The notes: generated by a model from the letters alone, not told the origin. A DNA stretch of 64,000 nucleotides from an uncultured Aquimarina sp. (GCA_947496555.1 CANMDH010000013.1:1-64000); one strand, 5' to 3'; counted from the stretch's first letter, positions 1 to 9,719 are shown. Made by a program: numbers and translations.

Positions 1-32
1 AAAAAAACCAGTGAAGCTAGCTTCACTGGTTT
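1..32 (-). terminator. Intrinsic terminator of the lamin-tail nuclease gene
   Basis: A perfect inverted repeat (arms 5-17 and 20-32) is followed, read on the minus strand, by a run of seven T (bases 1-7). It lies about 70 bases past the stop codon of the large minus-strand gene that ends at 101. Confidence 0.85.
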
Positions 33-100
33 GACTTAAATTATTTAAAAACTGTCAACCTATTTTAGGACGACTCATAATGATAAGAGATAAGATCAAC

Positions 101-3100
101 TTAGTTTTTGACAATTTTCATGGTCTTTCTTAAACTTCCTTTTATATCAGAAACTCGCACCACATAAAATCCTTTAGGGAAACGACCCATATCAACAGAT
201 AATTTGGATTGCCCAACATTTAATCGAACCGTTTGCTTGTATACCATTTTGCCAGTAACATCAGTGATCAAAACATCGATATCACTTTTTGAAAGGACAT
301 TAAAATCAACAAATAAATTACTACGAACCGGATTAGGGGATACAGAAACTTTTACTTCTTCCAAACCAAAACCTTCTTCCATTAGTTCACTTTCAAAGGC
401 GGTTGGGTTTTCTGCCAGTACAACAGATTGTTTTGCAAGAACATTTTCTCCGTTTTCTAAACACACAATGGCATCCAGATCAAAGCCATCAGCAAACCAA
501 GGGAAAATGTTTCTGTCACTAGTATCTACAACCTTAATGTATTTTGCTGAAGACAAATTACCGGTGGCAAGATCAAAATCTCCATCCTGGCACGTAGTTC
601 CTAAAGAAACAAACTCAACACCGTCTTGTGATGCAAATACCTCAGCCGTTTCAGGGAAATAATTGCACGGGATATTGCCAAAGAATCCGGTGGATTCGAA
701 CACCGCAAATTCGTTGGTGTCTTTATTATCAAAAATCTCATTATTCAGTTCTATAGTAATAGACCCATCAAATCCTAGGCTTACAAAATCAAAGAACTTT
801 CTTTCGTTAGGGGTTCCAAGCGCACGTTCTGGATAGCTTCTTAGTCTTGATATTTTTCCACCGTCTTTTCTTGTTCCCTGTTCAAAAGACACTACAGATC
901 CACCAACACACTCGTTTTCTATAAAAGGTTGTTCTAATAGGAATCTTGCCGAAACCGGAAAGTGATCTGAAGTCGTAAAGGCATAATCTCCATCATACAC
1001 TTCATAATGCACCGTAACGGAGTTTTCAATGTAGGCTTCATCAAGCTCGTTTGTGATCGCAATATGATCGATCATATTTTCTCTAAATACAAAAGAACGC
1101 AATCCTGCTTCACTTAATGCCGAAGAAACGATCGTATAATTTGCAGTGTCATCTACATACTCCTGGAAACTTGAAATAGTCGAAGGGATGTCGGCAACAG
1201 TTTCATCTACATCATCATTGTAATCTCCTAGCAGGATCACTTTATTATTAGCAAAATTAACATCCAGGGAGTCTTTTAACACCTCAACATCGTATTTACG
1301 CATATCATAACGTGCCTGAGCATCATTACCACTATTCGCTCTTGCATGCAGAGCAATAAGATCAATACGCTCGGTAACACCATTTATGGTAACATCGGCA
1401 GTCATTAAAAATGGTAATCTACCACTAGCAAAGAAACGAGAGGTTTCATTAGGATAATCCGCAATGGCAGAATCATCACCACCGTTATACAATGGGTGGA
1501 TAGCGGTAAACATTGCTCTAGTATTTACAACAGAAACCGTTTCAGTATTATAGATAAAACCTAATTTTTGGAATGGAGGAGAGCCACCAGGGTTAGAGAA
1601 CGCATCAGAAAGGATATAATCATATCCCGGTAGTAGCGCTACCAGTTCTGCAAATAGTGCGTCATCTGCAATTTCTTCAACAGCATAAATATCAGCCTGT
1701 AGTCTTTGAAGCACCGTTGCTGTACTATCTCTTTGGATCTCGTCAGACATTGGGTTTTGACCTACAGGAGAGTTGTTTTCGTCTCCAAACCATTCAATAT
1801 TCCATGCTACTACGTCAAAGGTATCTTCTTTTGGGAATCCAACGGTATCTCCTGGCGGAACAAATTCTACAGCACAAGGGATGTCGGCAGATGCTCTTGG
1901 TAATAGTTGAAAAAACTCCATAAAACGGCCTACTACACCCGTGATTTCTGGACAAGTAACTGGTTGAACTTTACCTACGACAGACGCTACGTCATTATCT
2001 ATACGCAGTTCTCCTGTTCCGCTTGCATCGGTAAGGGTAAAGTTAGAATTTCCGAATAAAAGATCTCCAGGATTAGGGAAGGTGGTATTAAGAACCGTCA
2101 CTAATTCTCCGGGGTGGCTTGAAAGTTCTGCAAGTGTAATTTCTAGTGGAACTATTGGGTTGTTTGGAAGTCCGTTATTTATAACTTCAACTACAGATCC
2201 AATCTGAACTTGATCGTTAAAAGCAGCTCTCACTCCTGTAAGCGTGATAGAATCTCCAACCTTTAATGCAGCATCTGCTTGCACCAGGTCGTCAAAAACA
2301 GCAATACCACCGGTTGCATCCTGAACGAAAGCAGGACCATTAAAGCTATCGGTCACCGTAAGTACTCCGCTAATAGTAACAGGAGTCCCCTCGGCTGCAG
2401 CTCTGGCTTCAGCAATGGTGATTGGATCCCCAGGAACTACAATGATACCATCGTTACTAGCACCTGGTGTAGGAGCTTTGGCAACATAGGTTATCGTATT
2501 ACGAGCACCACCTTCTCCGTTTGGCACTCGTTGTAGAGATTCAAAATCTTTACTTCCGTTGGTGTTTTCATTTACCTGTGGCTGATCAACATTCAATAAT
2601 ACCAATAATTCCGGATCGTCTGAATCATCGGTATCGTACACAATCGCGTCAATGATGTTATCAGTTGTTATTGCGGTTCCGTTAGGGAAACTTGTTGCAT
2701 CTCCAAAATAAAGCACTACGGCATCAGCCCCGTTTTGGAAGGTGTTTCCGGGTACTACAAGATCCACATTAGCTACATCGGTATTACCGATTACAAAATA
2801 TCCTTCGGCATCGGTTGAGAAACCATCTAGATCGATTGCATTATAGCTGGTATTATTACTTCCGTTATAGTTAACTATTACAAAACCGTCTAAAGGAGTG
2901 TTTCCGGTTCCACCATCATATAATTCAACAAATTCTAGAGCGTCTGATCCTTGTGTATCAGCATCAAGCTCATTAATTATAAGATTTACAACTTCGGTTG
3001 CATTGGTGTTTGCAGATCCCGGAGTAGGAACGGCTTGTGTATAAGTATTTGTATTTCTTAAACCACCAGATCCATTTGGAAAACGTTGCAACGAGTGAAA

Positions 3101-4714
3101 ATCCTTATCTCCTTTTTCATCTTCATTTACTTGTGGCTCTCCGACGTTTAAAAGCACTAATAATTCTGCATCATCGCTATCATTTGTATCGTAAACAATA
3201 GCGTCTATAAGATTATCCGTAGTAACAGTGCTTCCGTTCGGGAAACTTGCTGCATCTGCTTTATAAAGTGCTACGGCATCTTGACCATTCTGTAATCCGT
3301 TACCTGGAAATGTTAATGATACATTAGACACATCAGTATTTCCTATTACAAAGTAGCCATTGGCATTTGTCGTCTGATTAACAAGATCATAGGTTGCGTA
3401 ACTCTGGTCGTTTGAACCGTTATAGAATACCAAAATATACCCGTCTAGAGTTGTATTTCCAACTCCTCCATCATAAAGTTCAACAAACTCCAGAACATCA
3501 GACCCTTCAGTATCGGCATCAATTTCATTAATAATGAGCACTGCTTCTTCGCCACCACCATCTTCGATCACCACATTTTCACGATTAGGCGTGTTAACGG
3601 CTTCTCCTGGCTCTGCCATTACGGTTGGAAAGCTTGGTAATCCACTTCCATCAAAATCATTTCTAGTCCAGTCGGTATCTGTATCGGTGTCTTCTCCGTT
3701 GGGAAATCTCGAAGCTCCACCAACAGTGAATGAAATCCCATCATAGGACTGTAACAAGGTAACAGTAGCATAATTAAAATCTGTGGCTCCACCATCATTT
3801 ACGCCAATATCATCTATAACTTCTTCCCAAGGAGTACTATCAAAAACCCCATCATCATTTGTATCAAGATCCTGGTTTAAGCTTCCGGTGAAATTTTTCA
3901 CTAACAGTAGTGCCACAGTTCCGTTTTCGTAGGTATTACTACCAAAAGCAGTAGTAAAATACCCGTTCACATCGGTAGTACCAAGTTGGATTACTTCGTC
4001 TATTGTGCCGGCCGAGTTGCTATCACCATCTATTTCTAGCAACCAATATTCGCTTAGATCAGCTTCTGGACCGGCTAGTATTTCTACAAACTCATCAGTA
4101 TCAGATCCAGTGTGGTTAAACACAAATTCGTTAATCACAGGTAAAATTATAGGTGTTCCGAGTACTTGATTAGTATTTACTGCCCCATATGTATTTGTTG
4201 TTGTGACTTCCCAAACAAAATCAGCAGCCATGGTTCCCGCACCTGATAATTGCAAAGAAGCTCCGGCAGGAGTACTGCTAGATTCAGAAACCCCAATATC
4301 AATACTGGTTTGACCAGTGGCCGGCCCGTCTGTTGCTGTGATAACACCTTCGTAGCTTAAAAATTGAACTACAGTATTGTTATTATCAACCAATGCGATC
4401 CCATCGGGTGCTCCATTTTGTAGTCCGTTGGTTGGAAGTATTTCTACCAAGGTTCCAAAACCATTTTGTTGATCAGGTAATGTTCCAGAGAGCGAAATTG
4501 TATTATAAACGGTACCATTTGACCCATTATACAATACGATACTCCAATTGGTAAGATCTATTCCTGCCGTTCCAGCGATTTCAACAGCTTCATTTACGTC
4601 TGTACTTGCATTATCATAATGTATTTCATTGATAAATACAGACTGTGCAATCCCATTCTGCTTCCCCATTAAGCATAAAGTGATGAATGGAATTAAAAGT
4701 AATTTTAATTTCAT
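101..4714 (-). CDS. Secreted lamin-tail / endonuclease-exonuclease-phosphatase protein with T9SS sorting domain
   Basis: A multidomain extracellular protein of 1537 aa, probably a secreted nuclease or phosphodiesterase. The start at 4714 is chosen because it gives a normal signal peptide (MKLKLLLIPF...); the open frame reaches 4753. In order I see four lamin-tail-like modules opening with INE motifs (near residues 26, 192, 392 and 577), an OB-like domain near 767 (VTISGVLTV), an endonuclease/exonuclease/phosphatase domain from about 962 (VAWNIEWFGD, later LGDYNDD and SDHFPV), a jelly-roll-like region, and a C-terminal T9SS type A domain (VSPNPVRSNLFVDF). The third and fourth lamin-tail modules are near duplicates. 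Export through the outer membrane by T9SS is inferred from the C-terminal domain. The substrate is unknown. Confidence 0.9.
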   Translation of the reverse strand: MKLKLLLIPFITLCLMGKQNGIAQSVFINEIHYDNASTDVNEAVEIAGTAGIDLTNWSIVLYNGSNGTVYNTISLSGTLPDQQNGFGTLVEILPTNGLQNGAPDGIALVDNNNTVVQFLSYEGVITATDGPATGQTSIDIGVSESSSTPAGASLQLSGAGTMAADFVWEVTTTNTYGAVNTNQVLGTPIILPVINEFVFNHTGSDTDEFVEILAGPEADLSEYWLLEIDGDSNSAGTIDEVIQLGTTDVNGYFTTAFGSNTYENGTVALLLVKNFTGSLNQDLDTNDDGVFDSTPWEEVIDDIGVNDGGATDFNYATVTLLQSYDGISFTVGGASRFPNGEDTDTDTDWTRNDFDGSGLPSFPTVMAEPGEAVNTPNRENVVIEDGGGEEAVLIINEIDADTEGSDVLEFVELYDGGVGNTTLDGYILVFYNGSNDQSYATYDLVNQTTNANGYFVIGNTDVSNVSLTFPGNGLQNGQDAVALYKADAASFPNGSTVTTDNLIDAIVYDTNDSDDAELLVLLNVGEPQVNEDEKGDKDFHSLQRFPNGSGGLRNTNTYTQAVPTPGSANTNATEVVNLIINELDADTQGSDALEFVELYDGGTGNTPLDGFVIVNYNGSNNTSYNAIDLDGFSTDAEGYFVIGNTDVANVDLVVPGNTFQNGADAVVLYFGDATSFPNGTAITTDNIIDAIVYDTDDSDDPELLVLLNVDQPQVNENTNGSKDFESLQRVPNGEGGARNTITYVAKAPTPGASNDGIIVVPGDPITIAEARAAAEGTPVTISGVLTVTDSFNGPAFVQDATGGIAVFDDLVQADAALKVGDSITLTGVRAAFNDQVQIGSVVEVINNGLPNNPIVPLEITLAELSSHPGELVTVLNTTFPNPGDLLFGNSNFTLTDASGTGELRIDNDVASVVGKVQPVTCPEITGVVGRFMEFFQLLPRASADIPCAVEFVPPGDTVGFPKEDTFDVVAWNIEWFGDENNSPVGQNPMSDEIQRDSTATVLQRLQADIYAVEEIADDALFAELVALLPGYDYILSDAFSNPGGSPPFQKLGFIYNTETVSVVNTRAMFTAIHPLYNGGDDSAIADYPNETSRFFASGRLPFLMTADVTINGVTERIDLIALHARANSGNDAQARYDMRKYDVEVLKDSLDVNFANNKVILLGDYNDDVDETVADIPSTISSFQEYVDDTANYTIVSSALSEAGLRSFVFRENMIDHIAITNELDEAYIENSVTVHYEVYDGDYAFTTSDHFPVSARFLLEQPFIENECVGGSVVSFEQGTRKDGGKISRLRSYPERALGTPNERKFFDFVSLGFDGSITIELNNEIFDNKDTNEFAVFESTGFFGNIPCNYFPETAEVFASQDGVEFVSLGTTCQDGDFDLATGNLSSAKYIKVVDTSDRNIFPWFADGFDLDAIVCLENGENVLAKQSVVLAENPTAFESELMEEGFGLEEVKVSVSPNPVRSNLFVDFNVLSKSDIDVLITDVTGKMVYKQTVRLNVGQSKLSVDMGRFPKGFYVVRVSDIKGSLRKTMKIVKN

Positions 4715-5047
4715 GACAATTAATTTGTTTGTGTGATTTTTTGCGTAGCGCAAGTTATGGCATTATAACCATTCAAACACCCTTGTTGCATTAAAAAAAT
4801 ATTAACAAATTAACAATTTTATCGACAAGCCTTTATTAATCAATGTTTTGAGAATTAGGGTATTATATAAATATATAGTGCCCGGGTTATGTTTTAAGAG
4901 AGGGAAGGGTAAAATAACCCTAGATAAACGGGATTTTACACTCTTTTATACTGATTGTCAATGCTTTATATTTGATTAAAGGAATATTATAAAAGATTTG
5001 GATATCTGATCTTATTAAAACTACATTAATTAAACGGACAAATCAAA
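4715..5047. other. Divergent intergenic region with an interrupted inverted repeat
   Basis: This AT-rich region separates the minus-strand nuclease gene from the plus-strand lipoprotein gene. GGGTTAT at 4884-4890 and ATAACCC at 4914-4920 form an inverted repeat whose inner flanks also pair partly. A -7-like element TATATTTG lies at 4967-4974 and would serve the gene at 5048. No further coding sequence is visible. Confidence 0.4.
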
Positions 5048-5770
5048 ATGGAAAAAGGGGGAAATTTCATGAGAGTTGTTGGGGGAGCGTTATTTATATT
5101 TTGTATCGCTTCTTGTGAACAGCCAGACGGAGGAACTGATTTTATAAACACTAATGAGCAAGCAGGTTTTCTGAGCACAACAGGAAATAGTGACGAAATT
5201 ATCGATGATAAATCCGAACCAGAAATACCATTATTACATAAACGCCTAAATGGGGATTTAAGTGAAGAAGAAGCAAATTCGAAGTTTAGTGAAGCCGTTG
5301 CAGAATATATGGAAAAAAGTAATGTATCTGGCAAGGCAGTAAGCACAGAATGGTATTATAGAATAGCAACGTATACTGGAACTCAAACAGATAATGGTAC
5401 GGATGGTAATGTAAAGGCTAGCGTTTATTTTAAAACTGATAAGGGAGGATATAATGTTCAAAACATTGTTTTAAATAATCCTGGCGATGATCACGAACCA
5501 GGAAAATGGGATTACTATCTTTTTAAAACGTCTTTTCCTAGCCAAGCGGTAAGCTGGGTAAAAATTATCGCTTCAAAAATTCAATTACAGGGTACCGATG
5601 GCTGGTTTGTGAAACAATTTCATACCTACATGGTGGTCTCGGATCAAACGGTACCTGCTTCAGGAGCTACCAATATTTATACATTTCCTAATGTTTGGCT
5701 GGATAACCACTGTGCTAATTGCTGGGACTCGTATGTGCGGCGAGGAGGATATGGAAAATTAGAATTTTAA
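5048..5770 (+). CDS. Lipoprotein with PLAT/LH2-like domain
   Basis: Predicted lipoprotein of 240 aa with a signal peptide and lipobox ending in IASC. An ATG at 5069 (MRVVGG) is an alternative start. The C-terminal 130 residues resemble a PLAT/LH2 beta-sandwich: a TYTGTQTDNGTDGNVKAS segment, then NNPGDD, then QGTDGW. This assignment is by eye and moderate. The linker contains EQAGFLSTTGN, which is also present in the damaged paralogue immediately downstream. A hairpin terminator follows at 5799. The role is unknown; a cell-surface lipid- or protein-binding function would fit a PLAT fold. Confidence 0.7.
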   Translation: MEKGGNFMRVVGGALFIFCIASCEQPDGGTDFINTNEQAGFLSTTGNSDEIIDDKSEPEIPLLHKRLNGDLSEEEANSKFSEAVAEYMEKSNVSGKAVSTEWYYRIATYTGTQTDNGTDGNVKASVYFKTDKGGYNVQNIVLNNPGDDHEPGKWDYYLFKTSFPSQAVSWVKIIASKIQLQGTDGWFVKQFHTYMVVSDQTVPASGATNIYTFPNVWLDNHCANCWDSYVRRGGYGKLEF

Positions 5771-5798
5771 TTTTAGTTAGTTATAGTAGTGTTAAGGG

Positions 5799-5829
5799 GA
5801 CTGATCTAAATTTTAGATCAGTCTTTTTT
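5799..5829 (+). terminator. Intrinsic terminator after the PLAT-like lipoprotein gene
   Basis: The self-complementary stretch 5800-5822 (ACTGATCTAAA and its complement) is followed by six T. Confidence 0.8.
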
Positions 5830-5937
5830 ATGTTAGCTGGTTGAATTTCAGTAAAAATGTTAACCTTTTTGTATTGATGACATAAAAGAGTATAACACAA
5901 AAATTAAATAACAATAAAAACAACAAGTAATTTAAAA

Positions 5938-6636
5938 ATGTATCTGCTCGTTGCAGCATGTACGCTAGCAATCACATCTTGCGAAAAGTCAGAAGTAGAA
6001 ACTGAGTTAACAACAGTCGAGCAAGAAGGCTTTATGAGCACAACGGGTAATATTGATTCTGTTACCAAAGAAGATGGATCTGAGATGATTCAACCACTGT
6101 TTAAAATGCATTTTGGTCCAGAAGTGAGCAAAGAAAAGGCTGAGGCAATATTTGACCAAAAAGCAGCAGATTTCCTGAACACCTACAAAAGTCAGCACAA
6201 AGGGGTAAGTACAGAGTGGGTATATAAGATAGAAACGTATACCGGAAACTAACTTAATGCAGATACCGACGGAATGGTTCAGGCTTCAATAGATTTTAAT
6301 ACTGATAAAGGAGGGAGCCATACCGCTACTTTTACTTTAGACAACCCGGGTGATGATCGAGAAGGAGGAAAGGATTATTATCTTTTTGCTCATGGCATTG
6401 CAGGCGAAAATGTTTCCTGGGTCGAAGTAGAGCATGCACATGTTCGTTTGCAAGGAACCGATGGTTGGCTTCTTGAACATTTTAAGGTTTATATTAAACC
6501 AAAATATCAGACTGTACCTGCTACGGGAATATCGACTATCGATGAAAGCCCATATTTATGGTTAGATAATGCCACTGCCGATGGTTGGGATTATTATAAT
6601 ACAGGAAAGGTAGGATATGGGCGACTAAATTTTTAG
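5938..6636 (+). pseudogene. PLAT-like lipoprotein paralogue broken by an in-frame TAA
   Basis: Two open segments (5938-6252 and 6274-6636) are in the same frame and together match the intact paralogue at 5048-5770 along their length: QEGFMSTTGN, STEWVYKIETYTG, DNPGDD, LQGTDGW, YGRLNF. They are separated only by TAA at 6250-6252. In the intact copy the aligned codon encodes Gln (TYTGTQT against TYTGN-stop-L), so a single CAA-to-TAA change explains the break. The start is also weak: the ATG at 5938 gives a very short signal peptide (MYLLVAACTLAITSC). The first half would end before the PLAT-like domain. Stop-codon readthrough or a sequencing error cannot be excluded. Confidence 0.8.
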
Positions 6637-6715
6637 TACTAGTTATAATGACGAAAGCCGAACCAGAATATAAGGTGCAATTTTTTGGTTTTCAACGATA
6701 AAACTATTGTAAATA

Positions 6716-6750
6716 AAAGACCAAGGTTGAAATCTAGCCTTGGTCTTTTT
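6716..6750. terminator. Bidirectional terminator between convergent genes
   Basis: GACCAAGG (6719-6726) pairs with CCTTGGTC (6738-6745). An A-run lies on the left and a T-run on the right, so it can serve both the plus-strand pseudogene and the minus-strand gene ending at 6775. Confidence 0.8.
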
Positions 6751-6774
6751 CAGTAATTACGGATTTAAAACAAA

Positions 6775-7254
6775 CTAATTATTCACCTGAACCGTTTTCC
6801 AGACTTGTTCATAATTTTGTCCTGTACTGCTGTTATACATCTGAAAGCCGATCCTGTATAAGGATATACTTCCATTGCCAGAAGGAAATATTGCGGTTAC
6901 TGTACTAGGTTGGTTGTTGTAGGTTGCTTGGTTTGCCCAGCCTCCGACCCACTTGTCGAATTTTACCCTAAACTTCCTTAAATGGCTAGGAACTGCATTA
7001 AGTTCTGCTTGAGTTAAGATATAGCTGTAGGTTTCGCTATCCCAGGCGTCTACATTGGAATTACCATAAATACCTGGTGCTAGGCCAATAACAATAAAGT
7101 TTTTATCATCTGGTGTTTCTACAAGTTCGACTTCGTTTTTTTCTTGAACTAATGCTTCATTTTCATCAACTTCAGAAAGATCGTTTTTACTGCAGGATAC
7201 AATCAGTAATCCTACACATAAAAGAGCCAGTTTTTTTAAATTTTGTGTTTTCAT
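6775..7254 (-). CDS. Small hypothetical lipoprotein
   Basis: Lipoprotein of 159 aa with signal peptide MKTQNLKKLALLCVGLL and lipobox IVSC, followed by an acidic linker and a compact C-terminal region rich in Trp, Tyr and Asn (WVGGWANQATYNNQ). I do not recognise the family. Its promoter region is notable: a perfect 31-bp dyad at 7310-7340 lies exactly 22 bases upstream of a -7-like element (TATATTCG on the minus strand, 7280-7287). This is the same arrangement as at the collagen-stalk lipoprotein genes near 54.7 and 56.2 kb, so it is a candidate member of that regulon. Confidence 0.7.
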   Translation of the reverse strand: MKTQNLKKLALLCVGLLIVSCSKNDLSEVDENEALVQEKNEVELVETPDDKNFIVIGLAPGIYGNSNVDAWDSETYSYILTQAELNAVPSHLRKFRVKFDKWVGGWANQATYNNQPSTVTAIFPSGNGSISLYRIGFQMYNSSTGQNYEQVWKTVQVNN

Positions 7255-7302
7255 ATTTAATGTTTTATGGTTTATGAAACGAATATATTGTGAGGTTACA
7301 TC

Positions 7303-7347
7303 AAAAAAGTCCGGATAGTTTGAATTTCAAACTATCCGGACTTTTTT
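7303..7347 (-). promoter_or_regulatory. 31-bp dyad, family C; also terminator-like
   Basis: Architecture TCCGGA-TAG-TTTGAA-T-TTCAAA-CTA-TCCGGA at 7310-7340 is a perfect inverted repeat, flanked by A6 and T6. It can act as a Rho-independent terminator for the gene ending at 7411. Its half-site pattern and its 22-base distance to TATATTCG (7280-7287) match the dyads at 54372, 54612 and 56077, which suggests it is also an operator of the lipoprotein gene starting at 7254. Confidence 0.6.
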
Positions 7348-7410
7348 AGGGTTTTTTGCCTGTTTTCTTAGCGTTAAAACCCCTTTAAAATATACCTTTT
7401 TAAGGAATAA

Positions 7411-8382
7411 TCAATCGTTATGTTTAAGTCTTATGTATACAGGGAAATGATCACTATATCCTCCAATATATTTTCTTCCAACAAAGGTTCTAAAAGGATT
7501 TCCTTTGTACCTCCCTTTATAGATTTTTAAAAACTGTTTGTCAAAAATAGAGGCATCAGAAAAACTATGCTTCCCTTTTTCATATTTATGAAAATTATGA
7601 CTAAAAATGATTTGATCAAACAGATTCCATTGACTTCTGTAATTTAGGCTACCACTGTATCGTGTAAGAAGTTTTTCCATCGGATTAAAAAGATCGTCTC
7701 TTACAAGGTTTTTGATACTTTCACTAGTAGGGTCGTCATTAAAATCACCCATGATAATGATTTTGGCTTCAGTATTTTCTGAAGTAATTTGCTGGATTAC
7801 TTCCCGGTTTTTTTCTGCCGCTGCAACGCGTTTATATGAGGTAAGTTCGGCGCCATCTCTTCTTGAGGGCCAGTGATTAATCAAGATATTCACTTCTTCG
7901 GTATTTAAAACCCCTTTTACCCATAAAATATCACGTGTATAATCTCTTTCTCCTTCCTGGCTATCTATCAAAACAGGAATGTTTTCAGAAGCAATGACTT
8001 CAAAATGCTGTTTTTGATACAACAAACCCACATCAATACCGCGCTCATCAGGAGAATCATAATGCACAATACCATAATCTTTATTTTTTAGATGTTTGGT
8101 AGTAACGAGATCTTCGAGCACCTTTTTGTTTTCTACCTCTGCTACACCAACCAAGATGGGAGCTTTTCTTGTTTTTGAAAAACCAATATTAGAAATCACA
8201 GTACCAAGCTTTGATACCTTTTTCTCATATCGTTTACGAGTCCATCGTTTTTCAGAATCTGGCAAAAAATCTTCATCTAGTATTCGCGGGTCATCTTTGG
8301 TGTCAAAAAGGTTTTCCAGATTATAAAATGCTACGGTATAGTGATTTGTATTTTTTTTACTGAAATAAAATTTATTGGCCAT
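7411..8382 (-). CDS. Endonuclease/exonuclease/phosphatase family protein
   Basis: A 323-aa protein with the EEP fold: AFYNLENLFDTKDD at the N-terminus (Asn and Glu of the catalytic core), VGVAEVENK, INHWPSRR, IIMGDFNDDPTS and a terminal SDHFPVYI. There is no signal peptide, so it is probably cytoplasmic. The dyad at 7303-7347 lies just past its stop and should terminate it. It is related in fold to the nuclease module of the large secreted protein at the start of the window but is a stand-alone enzyme. The substrate (nucleic acid or phospho-lipid) cannot be told. Confidence 0.85.
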   Translation of the reverse strand: MANKFYFSKKNTNHYTVAFYNLENLFDTKDDPRILDEDFLPDSEKRWTRKRYEKKVSKLGTVISNIGFSKTRKAPILVGVAEVENKKVLEDLVTTKHLKNKDYGIVHYDSPDERGIDVGLLYQKQHFEVIASENIPVLIDSQEGERDYTRDILWVKGVLNTEEVNILINHWPSRRDGAELTSYKRVAAAEKNREVIQQITSENTEAKIIIMGDFNDDPTSESIKNLVRDDLFNPMEKLLTRYSGSLNYRSQWNLFDQIIFSHNFHKYEKGKHSFSDASIFDKQFLKIYKGRYKGNPFRTFVGRKYIGGYSDHFPVYIRLKHND

Positions 8383-8440
8383 TGTGCGTATTTTTTTAAT
8401 AATCCCCGTCTATCGTAGACTTTCAAGTGTATAATTGTCG

Positions 8441-8448
8441 TATTTTTG
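8441..8448 (+). promoter_or_regulatory. -7 promoter element of hflX
   Basis: TATTTTTG matches the Bacteroidota TANNTTTG -7 consensus, 57 bases upstream of the hflX start. No clear -33 TTG is seen at the usual distance. Confidence 0.4.
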
Positions 8449-8505
8449 CAAACTACGATTAAAGTACAAGATAATAAATTAAGAAATAGAAGATAAACAT
8501 AGTGC

Positions 8506-9714
8506 ATGTTAGAGAGGAAGGAAATTGCATACGAAAAAGCGGTTTTAATAGGGATTGTAACCAGAAATCAAGATGAGGAAAAGCTTGAAGAATTTCTGGA
8601 TGAATTAGAGTTCCTTACGTATACTGCGGGTGGTGAGGTAGTAAAACGATTTACTCAAAAAATGGATATGCCCAATTCTAAAACATTTATTGGTACCGGT
8701 AAAATAGAACAGGTAAGGGCATATGTAGAAGAGCATGAGATCGGCACCGTTGTTTTTGATGATGAATTGTCTCCAGCACAGTTGCGTAATATCGAGCGCA
8801 TTCTTAAAGCAAAAATCATAGACAGAACCAATCTAATCCTTGATATTTTTGCCCAGCGTGCACAAACCAGCTACGCTCGTACACAAGTAGAGCTGGCACA
8901 ATATCAATATTTGTTACCAAGACTTACTGGATTATGGACTCACCTCGAAAGACAAAGAGGGGGTATAGGAATGCGTGGTCCTGGTGAAACAGAGATTGAG
9001 ACTGACCGCCGTATTGTGCGTGACCGAATTTCTTTACTTAAAAAGAAATTGCAAACCATCGATAAGCAAATGGCTACCCAAAGAGGCAATCGAGGTAAAT
9101 TAGTTCGGGTTGCTCTTGTGGGATATACCAATGTTGGCAAATCTACCCTTATGAATGTGATTGCCAAAAGCGAAGTATTTGCCGAAAACAAACTTTTTGC
9201 TACTTTGGACACTACGGTGAGGAAAGTGGTCATTGGTAATCTTCCCTTTTTATTAAGTGACACGGTTGGATTTATTAGAAAGTTGCCTACACAGTTGGTA
9301 GAAAGTTTTAAAAGTACTCTTGATGAGGTTCGAGAAGCAGATTTGTTGCTGCATGTAGTAGATATTTCTCATCCCCAGTTTGAAGATCATATAGATTCGG
9401 TAAATAAAATTCTGGGAGAGATTGATTGTACAGATAAGGCAACGATCATGGTTTTTAACAAGATTGACGCCTATAAACATGCCGTAATCGATGATGATGA
9501 TTTAACTACAGAAAGAACCAAGGCTCATTATACACTAGACGAATGGAAGCAGACGTGGATGAGTAAAATAGGAGATAATGCCTTGTTTATTTCGGCAATC
9601 AATAAAGAAAACATAGATGAATTTAGAAAACGAGTTTATAAAGAAGTAAGAGATATTCATGTAACTCGTTTTCCTTATAATAATTTCTTATATCCCGAGA
9701 TTGTTGAGGAGTAG
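8506..9714 (+). CDS. hflX: GTPase HflX
   Basis: A ribosome-associated GTPase that in other bacteria splits or rescues stalled and heat-damaged ribosomes. The 402-aa sequence has the N-terminal HflX domain with the glycine-rich RGGIGMRGPGETEIETDRR segment, then the G domain: G1 GYTNVGKST near residue 206, G3 DTVGF near 252 and G4 NKID near 318. Length is normal for the family. It stands alone on the plus strand between minus-strand genes, with its own -7 element at 8441. Confidence 0.97.
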   Translation: MLERKEIAYEKAVLIGIVTRNQDEEKLEEFLDELEFLTYTAGGEVVKRFTQKMDMPNSKTFIGTGKIEQVRAYVEEHEIGTVVFDDELSPAQLRNIERILKAKIIDRTNLILDIFAQRAQTSYARTQVELAQYQYLLPRLTGLWTHLERQRGGIGMRGPGETEIETDRRIVRDRISLLKKKLQTIDKQMATQRGNRGKLVRVALVGYTNVGKSTLMNVIAKSEVFAENKLFATLDTTVRKVVIGNLPFLLSDTVGFIRKLPTQLVESFKSTLDEVREADLLLHVVDISHPQFEDHIDSVNKILGEIDCTDKATIMVFNKIDAYKHAVIDDDDLTTERTKAHYTLDEWKQTWMSKIGDNALFISAINKENIDEFRKRVYKEVRDIHVTRFPYNNFLYPEIVEE

Positions 9715-9719
9715 TTTTT

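Noticed and set aside
204-662. Open frame on the plus strand inside the lamin-tail nuclease gene
   Set aside because: Antisense to a clearly real, domain-rich gene; it has no recognisable motif of its own.
4884-4920. GGGTTAT/ATAACCC inverted repeat as another family A or C operator
   Set aside because: Neither the half-site pattern nor the distance to the -7-like TATATTTG (46 bases) matches those families.
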